Shown here: positions 49,969 to 61,461 of the stretch, piece by piece
Position numbering within the stretch: position 1 is the stretch's first letter
Layout: every line of letters starts with the position of its first letter
The notes under the pieces: model-generated
What the model was told of the DNA's origin: nothing
The model's database searches: none
Seen by the model: the letters and a program-made list of their open reading frames with translations, nothing else
Translations under genes and position numbers: made by a program
NCBI RefSeq assembly: GCF_002095485.1
Contig: NZ_MLFS01000014.1
Span: forward strand, 1-64,000
Direction of reading: 5' to 3'
DNA from: Pantoea wallisii
Lineage (GTDB): Bacteria; Pseudomonadota; Gammaproteobacteria; Enterobacterales; Enterobacteriaceae
DNA: 64,000 nucleotides

Positions 49969-51702
49969 AGTTCAGGCCCCAGTCCTACATAAAATTGCAC
50001 GCCGTGCTCCTTGTCATCGCCAATCGGGCGCGCAATATCAAACTTGATCGGCCCTACCGGTGAGGACCAGCGCACGCCGATGCCCGCGCCGGTTTTAACG
50101 TTGCTCTGCTTGATATCGTTGACCGCTTCACCGGAGTCGATAAAGACTGCGCCCCACCATTTGCCGGAGACGTTGTACTGATACTCCAGCGAGCCGGTGG
50201 CCATTTTCGAGGCGCCGGTCAGCTTGCCGTCGTCGTCACGCGGCGAGATATCTTTGTATTTGTAGCCGCGTATGCTGCGATCGCCCCCGGCGAAGAAGCG
50301 CAGATCGGGCGGCACTTTTTCGAAGTCATTGGTTTCGATCCAGCCAGCGTGCCGCGGGCGATAAAGCGGTGCTTATCCGCCAGGGTACGGATCCAGACGT
50401 TTTGCGCCTGCAGGATCAGGAAATCAACGTCTGAACCCCAGGTGGTATCGGAGACATCCACCGAGTAGCGCTGCGAATCCCCCCAGGTTGGCATCAGGCC
50501 GCCGCGCGAACGGGTACGGTTGAGGCTCACGCCCGGGTAGAGCAGCATGGTGGTGTTGGTGACGCTACCCTGGGTAAAGTGATCCAGGCTCCATTTGAGG
50601 TTTACCGCACGCTGCCAGCCCGAGCTGCTATCCCAGTTGCGCGATACGCCCAGCGTGGTGGTATCGGATTTGGTGTCGTTGAGATCGGTGCGCTTCAGGC
50701 CACCGGAGAAGGTGTAATACTGCTCCAGCGGACTCTTCAGCAGCGGCACTTTGTAGCTGAGATCAAGCTGCTGCTCTGGCGCAGAGATATAGGCGCTGGA
50801 GGTCAGGCTGTGCCCGCTGTCGTTAATCCAGGGCTTTTTCCACGTGCCTTTCAGGCGCGGACCTACATCGGTGGAGTAGCCGACACCCGCTTCAATGGTG
50901 TTCTCAATGCGCGGTGAAACGGCGGCGCTGAGTGGCAGCACTTTAGTGGCGCGCCCTTTGTCGAACTCCGGTGCCACCACCACCGAGTTAAACCAGCCGG
51001 TGGCGGATAAGCGGCGGTTCAGCTCGGCCAGATCGCGCGAACTGTAGGGATCGCCCTTTTGAAACGGCACGAGATTACGCAGATAGGCTTCGTTAATCTG
51101 CGATCCCTCAAAACTGACATCGCCAAAACGGTAGCGTGGGCCGCTGTCATAATCGATATCCCAGAAGCTTCACGCCGTTCGACGGAGACACCAAGCTGGC
51201 TCTGCTTAAAGTCACCGTCAAAGTAACCATTACGCAGCGCCAGGCTGGAGAAGCCATTTTTAAATTTGTCGTAAGCGCCGTGGTTTAGCTGGGTGCCCAC
51301 TTTCGGCCTGCCCTGCTTAACCCAGGCTTTGTAGTCCGGATCGTCTTTTGCGGCGCCTTCAATCACAATGCTGCTGCCGCCTATCTTCACCGGTTCGCCC
51401 GCCTGCACGTGGGCAATCAGCACCGGACGCCCGCCCTGCGCCGGCGCCGGACGCGATTCGAAATCGATCTGAGGCTCGTAATAGCCGAGCGCGCGCAAAC
51501 CCTCTTTGATGGCATCAGCGACGCGCGCCTGGAAGCGGCCATCGTTAGATACCTCGTCACTGCCGATGGTGGACAAGCGCGCCCGAACGTTTTTCTGTAG
51601 ATCCCCGGTCAGACCTTCCAGCTGCAGGCGCACTTTAGCTGCCTCAACGGCAGGCGCAGCAAGCAACAGGCTGGCCAGACAATAAGCATGAAATCGCGGC
51701 AC
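49965..51702 (-). pseudogene. tamA: tamA, Omp85-family outer-membrane protein, two frameshifts
   Basis: TamA is the outer-membrane barrel of the translocation and assembly module, with a signal peptide (LASLLLAAPAVEA), three POTRA domains and a 16-strand barrel ending with the Omp85 C-terminal strand ([12 protein letters not shown]). The frame breaks near nt 51161-51166, where [15 protein letters not shown] continues in another frame, and near nt 50340-50346, where [14 protein letters not shown] does. One added base at each point restores 579 residues, the expected length. Both are probably sequence errors. The start has a CAGGAGTACGCG ribosome binding site. Confidence 0.92.
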
Positions 51703-52157
51703 GCGTACTCCTGTTAATAATGCCTGCCCCTATTCCGCAGGGGCGTTAACTCTGGTGTAAAGGGTATCACCACTACCTGTGTACCCATCAGCATAGCCGC
51801 TCTTTTTTGCGAGCGGCTGCGTAAAAGCGGCGACTAAGCCAAATCAGCCGCTATTGTCGATAAATGCGCTGAACGATACAACAACGAAGCCGCGCTTCTG
51901 CGCACCGGTGGGTTTCACTCAGATTAATCTGAACCTGGAAATCGCGCCTCTGGCGGCAGGATAAGCGCTGCTGCTATAATCAGCGACCAGCAGGCCTCGC
52001 CTGCGTTCATTTCTGCCCCGACGTTATGATGACCTTGTCGATATGGCGCAGACATTTTTGGCACGGATAGCCCTGTTTGACTGGTGAGTACCGGATGTAC
52101 GCCCTCTTCGCGCTGCCCAGGCCAAAAATGACAAGTGATTAACCCAACGGACCTTTT
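51703..52157. other. tamA-paeA intergenic region without msrA
   Basis: About 455 bp. A GCCCC/GGGGC hairpin at about 51726-51744 lies in the tamA leader. The right half holds a long inverted repeat upstream of paeA. In E. coli msrA sits here; I see no MsrA coding sequence. Confidence 0.6.
52034..52135 (+). promoter_or_regulatory. Structured leader of paeA with a 10-bp inverted repeat
   Basis: CATTTTTGGC (52053-52062) is an exact inverse of GCCAAAAATG (52121-52130), and CTTGT (52034-52038) pairs with ACAAG (52131-52135) outside it. The 58-bp loop is GC-rich. The hairpin ends 22 bp before the paeA start. It could be an RNA element or an operator; nothing known was recognised. Confidence 0.45.
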
Positions 52158-53498
52158 ATGCTCGATAGCTTACTTGTCATTCTTTTACTGATTGTAATCA
52201 GTTCATTCTTCTCTCTTTCGGAGATCTCGCTGGCGGCTGCCCGCAAGATCAAACTCAAACTGCTGGCTGACGAAGGCAATATTAATGCGCAGCGCGTGCT
52301 GAAAATGCAGGAGCAGCCTGGCATGTTCTTCACCGTGGTGCAGATTGGCCTGAACGCCGTGGCCATTCTCGGCGGTATCGTCGGCGACGCCGCATTTTCG
52401 CCTGCGTTCAGCAGCCTGTTCAGCCGCTTTATGTCGCCTGAACTGGCTGAGCAGCTGAGCTTTATCTGCTCGTTTACGGTGGTTACCAGCCTGTTTATTC
52501 TCTTTGCGGATTTAACGCCAAAGCGCGTAGGGATGATTGCGCCCGAAGCGGTGGCGCTGCGTATCATCAACCCGATGCGTTTCTGCCTGCTGATCATGCG
52601 TCCGCTGGTGTGGCTGTTTAATGGTCTGGCCAACGTCTTTTTCCGCATCTTCAAACTGCCGATGGTGCGTAAAGATGACATCACCTCTGACGACATCTAC
52701 GCGGTAGTAGAGGCCGGGGCCCTTGCGGGCGTTCTGCGCAAGCAGGAGCATGAGCTGATTGAGAACGTGTTTGAGCTGGAGTCGCGCACCGTGCCGTCTT
52801 CAATGACCTCACGCGAAAACATCGTATGGTTTGATCTGCATGAAGATGAAACCAGCCTGAAGACCAAAATCGCCCGGCATCCGCACTCCAAATTCCTGGT
52901 GTGCGACGGTGATATTGACCACATCGTCGGCTACGTTGACTCCAAAGAGCTGCTGCTGCGCGTGCTGGGCAACCAGAGCATGACCCTTAACAGCGGCGTG
53001 CAGATCCGTGCCGCGCTGATCGTACCGGATACGCTGACGCTCTCCGAAGCGCTGGAGAGTTTCAAAACCGCGGGCGAAGATTTTGCGGTCATCATGAATG
53101 AGTATGCGCTGGTGGTCGGCATCATTACCCTGAACGACGTCATGACCACGCTGATGGGCGATCTGGTTGGTCAGGGCCAGGAGGAGCAGATTGTCGCGCG
53201 TGATGAGAACTCATGGCTGGTAGAGGGCGGTACGCCGATTGATGACGTGATGCGCGTGCTGGATATTGATGAGTTCCCGCAGTCCGGCAATTACGAGACC
53301 ATCGGCGGCTTTATGATGTATATGCTGCGTAAGATCCCGAAACGCACCGATTTCGTGAAGTTCTCAGGCTATAAGTTTGAGGTGGTGGATATTGATAGCT
53401 ACCGTATCGATCAGCTGCTGGTGACGCGCATTGACGATCGTCCGCCGGTGCTGAATGTCACGAAGAGTGCGGGAGAGGATCAGGACCTTTCGTCTTAG
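52158..53498 (+). CDS. paeA: PaeA (YtfL), CorC/HlyC-family membrane protein
   Basis: The 446-residue protein has an N-terminal CNNM/DUF21 membrane domain (three or four helices), two CBS domains (about 210-330) and a C-terminal CorC/HlyC transporter-associated domain. The E. coli and Salmonella protein PaeA exports cadaverine and putrescine and aids stationary-phase survival. Start ATG 52158; the N-terminus MLDSLLVILLLIVISSFFSL is as expected. It is convergent with ytfK. Confidence 0.93.
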   Translation: MLDSLLVILLLIVISSFFSLSEISLAAARKIKLKLLADEGNINAQRVLKMQEQPGMFFTVVQIGLNAVAILGGIVGDAAFSPAFSSLFSRFMSPELAEQLSFICSFTVVTSLFILFADLTPKRVGMIAPEAVALRIINPMRFCLLIMRPLVWLFNGLANVFFRIFKLPMVRKDDITSDDIYAVVEAGALAGVLRKQEHELIENVFELESRTVPSSMTSRENIVWFDLHEDETSLKTKIARHPHSKFLVCDGDIDHIVGYVDSKELLLRVLGNQSMTLNSGVQIRAALIVPDTLTLSEALESFKTAGEDFAVIMNEYALVVGIITLNDVMTTLMGDLVGQGQEEQIVARDENSWLVEGGTPIDDVMRVLDIDEFPQSGNYETIGGFMMYMLRKIPKRTDFVKFSGYKFEVVDIDSYRIDQLLVTRIDDRPPVLNVTKSAGEDQDLSS

Positions 53499-53540
53499 TG
53501 GATGGTGTTACGGCCTGACATATCATTGCTATAAACATTG

Positions 53541-53565
53541 AGGGCGCCAGCGGCGCCCTTTCTGT
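53541..53565. terminator. Terminator between paeA and ytfK
   Basis: AGGGCGCC pairs with GGCGCCCT around AGC, followed by TTCTGTT; it separates convergent genes. Confidence 0.85.
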
Positions 53566-53571
53566 TACTGC

Positions 53572-53778
53572 TTAGTTGTACTCGGCTTGCAGCCGCAGCA
53601 CCTGGCGATTGATTTCTGACATCACGCTAAGATGCTGTTTATCTTTGACGCGCGGCAACATAACTTTGCCCTTATCAAACTCAAACGCGCCAACATCCTT
53701 GATGTACAACCTTCCTTTAAATAGCGTCTTTACATATTTCGCAATTTGCAGCGGATTATAGCGCTGGAAGATCTTCAT
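53572..53778 (-). CDS. ytfK: YtfK, SpoT-activating stress protein (DUF1107)
   Basis: The 68-residue protein matches E. coli YtfK, which binds SpoT and shifts it toward (p)ppGpp synthesis during phosphate or fatty-acid starvation. I chose the start [17 protein letters not shown], preceded by TCAGGAGTT; the longer frame upstream is not conserved. Confidence 0.93.
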   Translation of the reverse strand: MKIFQRYNPLQIAKYVKTLFKGRLYIKDVGAFEFDKGKVMLPRVKDKQHLSVMSEINRQVLRLQAEYN

Positions 53779-54090
53779 GCTGTTTAACTCCTGAACAGAT
53801 GTAATACGCTTCGCCGTTGCCAAATTCGGTACGAGCCCATGAAGCGCAAATGAGGCATAACTATAGAACATGAATCCTTACCAATGTTCCGAAAAAGTGG
53901 ATTTTTTACTGAATTGACACATCATTACAGATAACTCTGTCATGACGATCACAAAACCCAGTATAAACCTTCATTGGTTAAGGAATTGTGGCATGGGTTA
54001 CAAAGCTGCTAACTCATCGCGACAGGCGCATCATCCACGCCTAATATTGCAGAATCATGAATAACTGGTCGGATCACTAAGGAGCTCTAC
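53779..54090. other. ytfK-ytfJ divergent intergenic region
   Basis: About 312 bp, AT-rich in the middle, which should carry both promoters. No operator, repeat or RNA could be recognised. Confidence 0.5.
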
Positions 54091-54648
54091 ATGCGTTTGG
54101 CCCACTCTTTGATAGCCCTGGCACTGCTGCTGCCCAGCCTCGCGTCGGCGCACGCGTTTAAGGTTGGTGAACGCGTACCGGCAGTTGGCGTTAACGACAG
54201 AGGCGAACTGATATACCAGCAGGATAAGTTTAGCTATCAACCGTGGAACAGTGCGCAGCTGAGCGGCAAAGTGCGCGTAATCTTACACATTGCCGGGCGC
54301 TCATCGGCGAAAGAGCAAAACGCGGCGCTGATTGAAGCCATTAAAGCGGCTAAGTTACCGCACGATCGCTATCAGACCACCACCGTGGTGAACACTGATG
54401 ATGCCATACCGGGCACCGGCATGTTTGTGCGCAGCAGCATAGAGAGCAATAAAAAGCAGTTCCCGTGGTCGCAGTTCATTATTGATAGCAACGGCAGCGC
54501 GCGCAAAGCCTGGCAGCTGGAGAAAGGCGGTTCAGCGATTGTGGTGCTGGATAAAACCGCCCACGTGCGTTACGCCAAAGATGGCCCACTGACGCAGGAT
54601 GAGGTGCAGCAGGCGATGAAGCTGCTGCACGAACTGCTGGATAAGTAG
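54091..54648 (+). CDS. ytfJ: YtfJ, periplasmic thioredoxin-fold-like protein
   Basis: The 185-residue YtfJ-family protein has a signal peptide (LIALALLLPSLASAHA) and the conserved central region HIAGRSSAKEQNAALIEAIK. The fold resembles AhpC/TSA proteins, but there is no CxxC active site. Function unknown. It is convergent with cysQ. Confidence 0.92.
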   Translation: MRLAHSLIALALLLPSLASAHAFKVGERVPAVGVNDRGELIYQQDKFSYQPWNSAQLSGKVRVILHIAGRSSAKEQNAALIEAIKAAKLPHDRYQTTTVVNTDDAIPGTGMFVRSSIESNKKQFPWSQFIIDSNGSARKAWQLEKGGSAIVVLDKTAHVRYAKDGPLTQDEVQQAMKLLHELLDK

Positions 54649-54655
54649 CGCTTGC

Positions 54656-54676
54656 TGGCGGCCCGTCAGGCCGCCA
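54656..54676. repeat. REP-like hairpin between ytfJ and cysQ
   Basis: TGGCGGCC-CGTCA-GGCCGCCA, a perfect 8-bp-arm palindrome between convergent genes, followed by AAAA on the plus strand. It is the inverse of the similar hairpin at 11725-11743. Confidence 0.6.
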
Positions 54677-54698
54677 AAATCCCGGCGGACATGACAGG

Positions 54699-55445
54699 TT
54701 AAAACAGCGATACGCGGAAGCCCGGGTTAAGGAATGATTCACGTGGTGCGTAATCCAGTGTTTTACCCTGCCAGTCGTGCACGTGCGCCCCGGCGGCAAT
54801 CGCCACCGCGTGGCCGGCACCGGTATCCCAGATATTGGTGGGCCCAAAGCGTGGATAGAGCTGCGCTTTGCCCTCCGCCACCAGGCAGAACTTCAGCGAA
54901 GAGCCAATCGCCGTGGTTTGATGCTCACCCAACTGCGTCAGGTACTCCTTCAGCTCTTCATCTTTATCCGCGTGGGAGCGGCTCACCACCACCAGCAGCG
55001 GACGCGCTTCCCGCACCTGGATTTGCGCTCTGTTGCCGCCCTCCTCTTTCCATGCCTTGCCTTCAGCGGCAGAGTACATGACGCCTAAGGCCGGCGCGTA
55101 GACCACGCCCAGCACCGGCTTACCGTTCTCAATCAGCGCAATGTTCACCGTGAACTCACCGTTGCGCTTAATAAACTCTTTAGTCCCATCAAGCGGATCT
55201 ACGAGCCAGTACTGCTGCCAGTGCTGACGCACATCCCAGCCTGGCGGATCCTCTTCCGATAACACCGGGATCTGCGGCGTCAGTGCGGCTAAGCCCTGCA
55301 CAATCACTTTATGTGCTGCAAGGTCGGCGGCGGTGACGGGCGAATCATCCGATTTATGCGCCACGTCCATCGGCTGTGCGCCATCGTACACCTGCATAAT
55401 GGCATCACCCGCTTCACGCGCCAGCTGGCAAATTTTATCTAACAT
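54699..55445 (-). CDS. cysQ: CysQ, 3'(2'),5'-bisphosphate nucleotidase
   Basis: CysQ hydrolyses PAP, the by-product of sulfate assimilation, to AMP. The 248-residue inositol-monophosphatase-fold enzyme shows metal-site motifs [17 protein letters not shown] (about residues 82-91) and [15 protein letters not shown]. Length and sequence match E. coli. It is divergent from cpdB, as in E. coli. Confidence 0.96.
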   Translation of the reverse strand: MLDKICQLAREAGDAIMQVYDGAQPMDVAHKSDDSPVTAADLAAHKVIVQGLAALTPQIPVLSEEDPPGWDVRQHWQQYWLVDPLDGTKEFIKRNGEFTVNIALIENGKPVLGVVYAPALGVMYSAAEGKAWKEEGGNRAQIQVREARPLLVVVSRSHADKDEELKEYLTQLGEHQTTAIGSSLKFCLVAEGKAQLYPRFGPTNIWDTGAGHAVAIAAGAHVHDWQGKTLDYAPRESFLNPGFRVSLF

Positions 55446-55554
55446 GCTTCACCTCATCTCTGCTGATTTTGCCGGTCAGACACAAGCTACTTATCTTCAG
55501 TCATTTTAGCAGTTGTGCTCAGACCGCCCGCCTCTCCACGATCGGCAGCGGTAA

Positions 55555-55576
55555 ATGATATTTTTATCAATATCAT
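55555..55576. promoter_or_regulatory. AT-rich inverted repeat between cysQ and cpdB
   Basis: ATGATAT and ATATCAT flank an 8-nt spacer. It lies in the divergent promoter region and may be a regulator binding site; no specific protein can be named. Confidence 0.3.
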
Positions 55577-55727
55577 AGTTCGCTCCCGGCGGCTATGGCG
55601 CATTGCTGAATGCGCGTCAGCGCGACAAAAAGCGCAAAAGCCAGATATCCATCACATATTGAAATGTTAATTCGTCACGGTTTTACATTATTTTGAGAGG
55701 CCCATTAGAGCGAACAAGGAGCAAGCC

Positions 55728-57673
55728 GTGTTCAAAGCGAGCATGTCGTTACTGGCCCTGTGCATCAGCGCCGCCTCAGTCCAGGCCGCCACCGTGGATC
55801 TGCGCATTCTGGAAACCACCGATCTGCACAGCAATATGATGGATTTTGACTACTACAAAGACACGCCAACCGAAAAATTTGGTCTGGTGCGTACCGCCAC
55901 CCTGATTCAGCAGGCGCGCAGTGAGGCAAAAAACAGCGTACTGGTGGATAACGGCGATATCATTCAGGGTAGCCCGCTGGGCGACTATATGGCTGCCAAA
56001 GGGCTGAAGCAGGGGGAGATTCATCCGGTCTATAAGGCGCTGAACACACTGGATTACACCGTGGGTAACATGGGTAATCACGAATTCAACTACGGTTTGC
56101 CCTACCTGCACAAAGCGCTGGCCGGGGCGCGTTTTCCCTACGTCAACGCCAATATCATTGATGAAAAAAGCGGAAAGCCGCTATTTACGCCCTATCTGAT
56201 CAAAGAAACCCGGGTTACTGACCGTGATGGCCAGGCGCATACGGTGAAAATCGGTTACATCGGCTTCGTGCCGCCGCAGATTATGGTGTGGGATCGCAAC
56301 AATCTGCAGGGCAAAGTGCACGTTGATGACATCACGGAAACAGCGAAGCGATATGTGCCGGAAATGCGCGCAAAAGGCGCTGAAATAATCATCGCTATTC
56401 CGCACTCGGGTTTAAGCAGCGAGCCTTATCACGCAATGGCAGAGAACTCGGTTTACTACCTCAGTCAGGTGCCCGGCATCAGTGCCATTATGTTTGGCCA
56501 TGCGCACGCGGTCTTCCCGGGCAAAGAGTTTGCCGCCATCAAGGGCGCTGATATTGCTCAGGGCACGCTTAACGGCGTACCGGCGGTGATGCCCGGCATG
56601 TGGGGAGACCATCTCGCGTGGTGGATCTGGTGTTGAATAACGAAGGCGGCAAATGGCAGGTCACCCAGGGTAAAGCGGAAGCGCGGCCCATTTATGACAG
56701 CGTGGCAAAAAAATCGCTGGCAGCAGAAGATGCCGATCTGGTGAAGGTGATGGCGCAGGATCACCGCGCCACGCGTGAATTCGTCGCGAAGCCGATCGGT
56801 AAATCGGCAGATGTGATGTACAGCTATCTGTCGCTGGTGCAGGATGACCCGACGGTACAAATTGTGAATAATGCGCAGCGCGCTTATGTTGAACACTTTA
56901 TCCAGGGCGATCCCGATCTGGGCCGCCTGCCGGTGCTCTCGGCCGCCGCCCCATTTAAAGCCGGCGGCCGTAAAAACGATCCGGCCAGCTATGTCGAAGT
57001 GGAGAAAGGTGAACTGACGTTCCGCAACGCCGCCGATCTCTACCTTTACCCTAATACGCTGGTGGTGATGAAAGTCAGCGGTGCGCAGGTCAAAGAGTGG
57101 CTGGAGTGCTCAGCAGCGCAGTTTAATCAGATCGATCCACACAGCAGTAAACCGCAGTCGCTTATCAACTGGGACTTCCGCACCTATAACTTCGATGTGA
57201 TTGATGGCGTACAGTACCAGATTGACGTCACGCAGCCGGCCCGTTACGACAGCGAGTGCACGCTGATCAACAAAGCGGCCTCACGCATTCGCGATCTGAC
57301 ATGGCAGGGTAAGCCGATCGATCCGCAGGCGATGTTCCTGGTGGCAACCAACAACTATCGCGCTTATGGCGGTAAGTTTGCCGGCACCGGCGACAAGTAT
57401 GTGGCGTTTGCTTCACCCGATGAGAACCGCTCGGTGGTCGCCGCTTATATCAGCAGTGAGACGAAAGCGCAGGGTGCCGTACAGCCGCAGGCCGATCATA
57501 ACTGGCGCTTAGCACCGATTAACAGCGATACAGCGCTGGATATCCGCTTTGAGACCGCACCGGGCAGTAAAGCGACAGCGTTTATCAGGCAGTACGCCGA
57601 TTACCCGATGAAAGCGGTCGGCAGTGATGAGGTGGGGTTTGCGCTCTGGCAGGTGGATCTACAGAAGCGATAA
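55728..57673 (+). pseudogene. cpdB: cpdB, 2',3'-cyclic-nucleotide 2'-phosphodiesterase/3'-nucleotidase, one frameshift
   Basis: CpdB is a periplasmic enzyme that degrades 2',3'-cyclic nucleotides and 3'-nucleotides. It has a signal peptide, a calcineurin-type metallophosphatase domain ([35 protein letters not shown]) and a 5'-nucleotidase C-terminal substrate domain. The frame stops at nt 56636 but continues in another frame as [17 protein letters not shown]. One missing base near nt 56615-56617 (likely CTCGGCGTGG) explains it; repair gives 648 residues, the usual length. The start is GTG 55728 after AAGGAGC. Probably intact in the organism. Confidence 0.92.
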
Positions 57674-57684
57674 GTCATAGGGCA

Positions 57685-57713
57685 ATCGTAGCGGCACAGC
57701 CGGCCGCTACGAT
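57685..57713. terminator. Hairpin between cpdB and fklB
   Basis: ATCGTAGCGG pairs with CCGCTACGAT around a 9-nt loop in the short gap between two convergent genes; likely a shared terminator. Confidence 0.65.
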
Positions 57714-57731
57714 AAAGCAGCTCACCTGAAA

Positions 57732-58351
57732 TTACAGGATTTCCAGCAGCTCAACTTCAAACACCAGGGTGCTGAATGGCGGAATGGATGCGCCCGCACC
57801 GCGCTCGCCGTATGCGAGGTTATGTGGAATCGCCAGCTCCCATTTGGAGCCGACCGGCATCAGGGTCAGCGCTTCGATCCAGCCGGCGATCACGCCGCTT
57901 ACCGGGAACTCCGCTGGCTCGCCACGCGCGACAGAGCTGTCAAACACGGTACCATCGATCAGCTTACCGGTGTAATGCACGCGTACGCGATCCTGGCGCG
58001 ATGGAATCGGACCGTCGCCCTGCGTAATCACGCTGAACTGCAGGCCGGATTCGGTGCTGCTCACGCCTTCACGCTGCGCGTTCTGCTCAAGGAATGTCTG
58101 CCCCTGTGCGGCCATCGCTTCAACACGCTCACGGCGCACGCCTTCTGCACGCTCGTGTACTTCACGCAGCGCGCGGTGTACCACGTCAACCGGAACCGCC
58201 GGCGAATTCCCTTCCAGCGCGTCGCGCAGGCCCGCAACAGCGCTTCTGGCTGCAGACCCTGCAGTCCAGACTCTTGCAGCTGCTGACCAACCTGTAAACC
58301 GATACCGTAACTTGCTTGTGATTCGACGCTGTCAAATGAAGGGGTCGTCAT
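57732..58351 (-). pseudogene. fklB: fklB, FKBP22-type peptidyl-prolyl isomerase, one frameshift
   Basis: FklB is a dimeric FKBP-type prolyl isomerase with an N-terminal helical dimerisation domain and a C-terminal FKBP domain ([36 protein letters not shown]). The frame from the start ([18 protein letters not shown]) is lost after PEALL; the next frame resumes [20 protein letters not shown]. One missing base near nt 58235 (GTTGCGGG, likely GTTGGCGGG) accounts for it, and repair gives 206 residues, equal to E. coli. Probably a sequence error. Confidence 0.92.
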
Positions 58352-58675
58352 CTTGATTCCTTAATCCCGGAGAAAATAGAACCGGCAGCATAACAGCGCC
58401 GGCGGCTGGCGTAAAATCTCGCGCGCCGCAGATGACATTTCCCGGCGAAAGAGAAACAATATCCAGGTCAAATTTTTCAATGCTGGCAGGCACTTCCCGT
58501 CTGCATTGCCCATACTGTACAACAAGAGAGAAAACATGGGCCAGATTGCCCCACGACGCCGCAGGACGCGCACGCCGCGTACGCTCATTTCGAGGTTACA
58601 ACGCAGGTTGCCGATAAGAACATCCGGCGCTGCCCGCGAGGAGGATTCACGAATGGCTTCTGAAACACCATCCGT

Positions 58676-59197
58676 ATGCCGGCCGCACTGCAACGACTCT
58701 GGCACGCGCTGGACGATGTGCGCTGGCTGAATCCGCTACCGCCGTTTCACCGCCGCGGTATTGTGATTGCACTGCTGGTGCTGCTGATCGCCTTTCTCTG
58801 GCCCGGTAGTACGCCGCAATACCCGGTAGAGCGCCCGGCTGAAGATCAGGGCAAAGAGGTGCCGATGCAGGCCGAGATCTACGATAATAACGCCCGTCAG
58901 CAGCAGACAAATAACACGCCGAAAAGCGATGCGCAGGGTGAGTGGCACAGTTATACCATCGCATCAGGGCAGACGCTGGCGCAGCTGTTTCGTGACAATA
59001 ATCTGCCGGTGAATGATGTCTTCGCGATGGCGCGCGTGGAGGGCGATGGCCAGCCGCTGAGCGCGTTGCAGAGTGGGCAGCAGGTGAAGATTCGTCAGAA
59101 TGCAGAGGGCGTGGTGACCGGTTTAACCGTGGAGGGCGGCAGCGGCCCGGTGCTGTTTACCCGTCAGCCGGACGGCAGCTTTATTCGCGCGCAGTAA
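58676..59197 (+). CDS. oapA: OapA (YtfB), LysM-like cell-division protein
   Basis: This opacity-associated protein A family member has a membrane helix at about residues 32-48 (IVIALLVLLIAFLWP), a Gln-rich linker and a C-terminal OapA/LysM-like domain (SYTIASGQTLAQLFRDNNLP; LFTRQPDGSFIRAQ) that binds glycan strands in E. coli YtfB. The only intact start is ATG 58676, which lacks a ribosome binding site. A strong one, GAGGAGGAT, precedes ATG 58653 in another frame. One missing base near 58674-58676 would join them as MASETPSV-MPAALQ, 181 residues, with an N-terminus closer to the E. coli length. Confidence 0.82.
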   Translation: MPAALQRLWHALDDVRWLNPLPPFHRRGIVIALLVLLIAFLWPGSTPQYPVERPAEDQGKEVPMQAEIYDNNARQQQTNNTPKSDAQGEWHSYTIASGQTLAQLFRDNNLPVNDVFAMARVEGDGQPLSALQSGQQVKIRQNAEGVVTGLTVEGGSGPVLFTRQPDGSFIRAQ

Positions 59198-59209
59198 GCG
59201 CCAGACACA

Positions 59210-59236
59210 AAAACGCCGGCACATGGCCGGCGTTTT
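59210..59236 (+). terminator. Terminator after oapA
   Basis: AAAACGCCGGC pairs with GCCGGCGTTTT around a short loop, 12 bp after the oapA stop. Symmetric A/T tracts make it potentially bidirectional. Confidence 0.88.
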
Positions 59237-59246
59237 CGCATTACTG

Positions 59247-59371
59247 AGTATACTCGTCATACTTCAAGTTGCAGATGCGTTGGCTTCGCTCATTCATCCC
59301 AGCCACTTACCGAAGTAAGCTCCTGGATTCATTCCCTTGCCGCCTTCCCGCACCTTGAATTATTTAGAGTG
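59247..59371. repeat. ERIC element (enterobacterial repetitive intergenic consensus)
   Basis: This approximately 125-bp imperfect palindrome contains the ERIC core blocks, including CGCTCATTCATCCCAGCCAC, TTACCGAAGTAAGCTCCTGG and ATTCATTCCCTTGCCGCC, with inverted ends TACTTCAAGTTGCAG and TTGAATTATTTAGAG. It lies 3 bp after the rplI stop, so it is transcribed as the 3' tail of the ribosomal protein operon. Confidence 0.9.
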
Positions 59372-59374
59372 GAA

Positions 59375-59836
<462 letters not shown>

Positions 59837-59863
59837 TTAAAGTCGTTAATGGACAGTTGCCAA

Positions 59864-60412
<549 letters not shown>

Positions 60413-60418
60413 TGTGGA

Positions 60419-61199
<781 letters not shown>

Positions 61200-61409
61200 A
61201 TGAAAACGATCATTGTCGCCACTTTACTGGGTCTCTTCCTGTCTACCCCTGCTCTTGCCAGCTCCGCTGACCAGGCGCTGCAGATGAGAAGTCACAGCAG
61301 CAAAGCGGCTTCGGGCTACGTCTATGTCAACCGGCTGGATGCGCCTGGCAGCAGTAATCCCGTAAGTGCGCACACCAACGCGACCGATCGGTTGTCATCA
61401 CAACCGTAA
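61200..61409 (+). CDS. Small secreted protein, 69 residues, unknown
   Basis: The frame begins with a convincing signal peptide (MKTIIVATLLGLFLSTPALA, cleavage after ALA-S predicted). A short polar tail of about 49 residues without Cys follows, rich in Ser and Ala. The ATG follows TGAGGAG. I do not recognise the family; E. coli has the small periplasmic protein YjfY near rpsF, but no clear similarity is visible. Confidence 0.6.
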   Translation: MKTIIVATLLGLFLSTPALASSADQALQMRSHSSKAASGYVYVNRLDAPGSSNPVSAHTNATDRLSSQP

Positions 61410-61461
61410 TCCGGCATGTCGTGATGGGCTGGTGTCGTATACGCGCCAGCCCGACCGGTTT

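Noticed and set aside
51703-52157. Remnant of msrA
   Set aside because: The MsrA active-site motif GCFWG could not be found in any frame and the region is shorter than the gene.
57732-58184. Possible separate short FKBP gene
   Set aside because: It is the C-terminal part of fklB; the N-terminal part lies just upstream in another frame and one base restores the whole.
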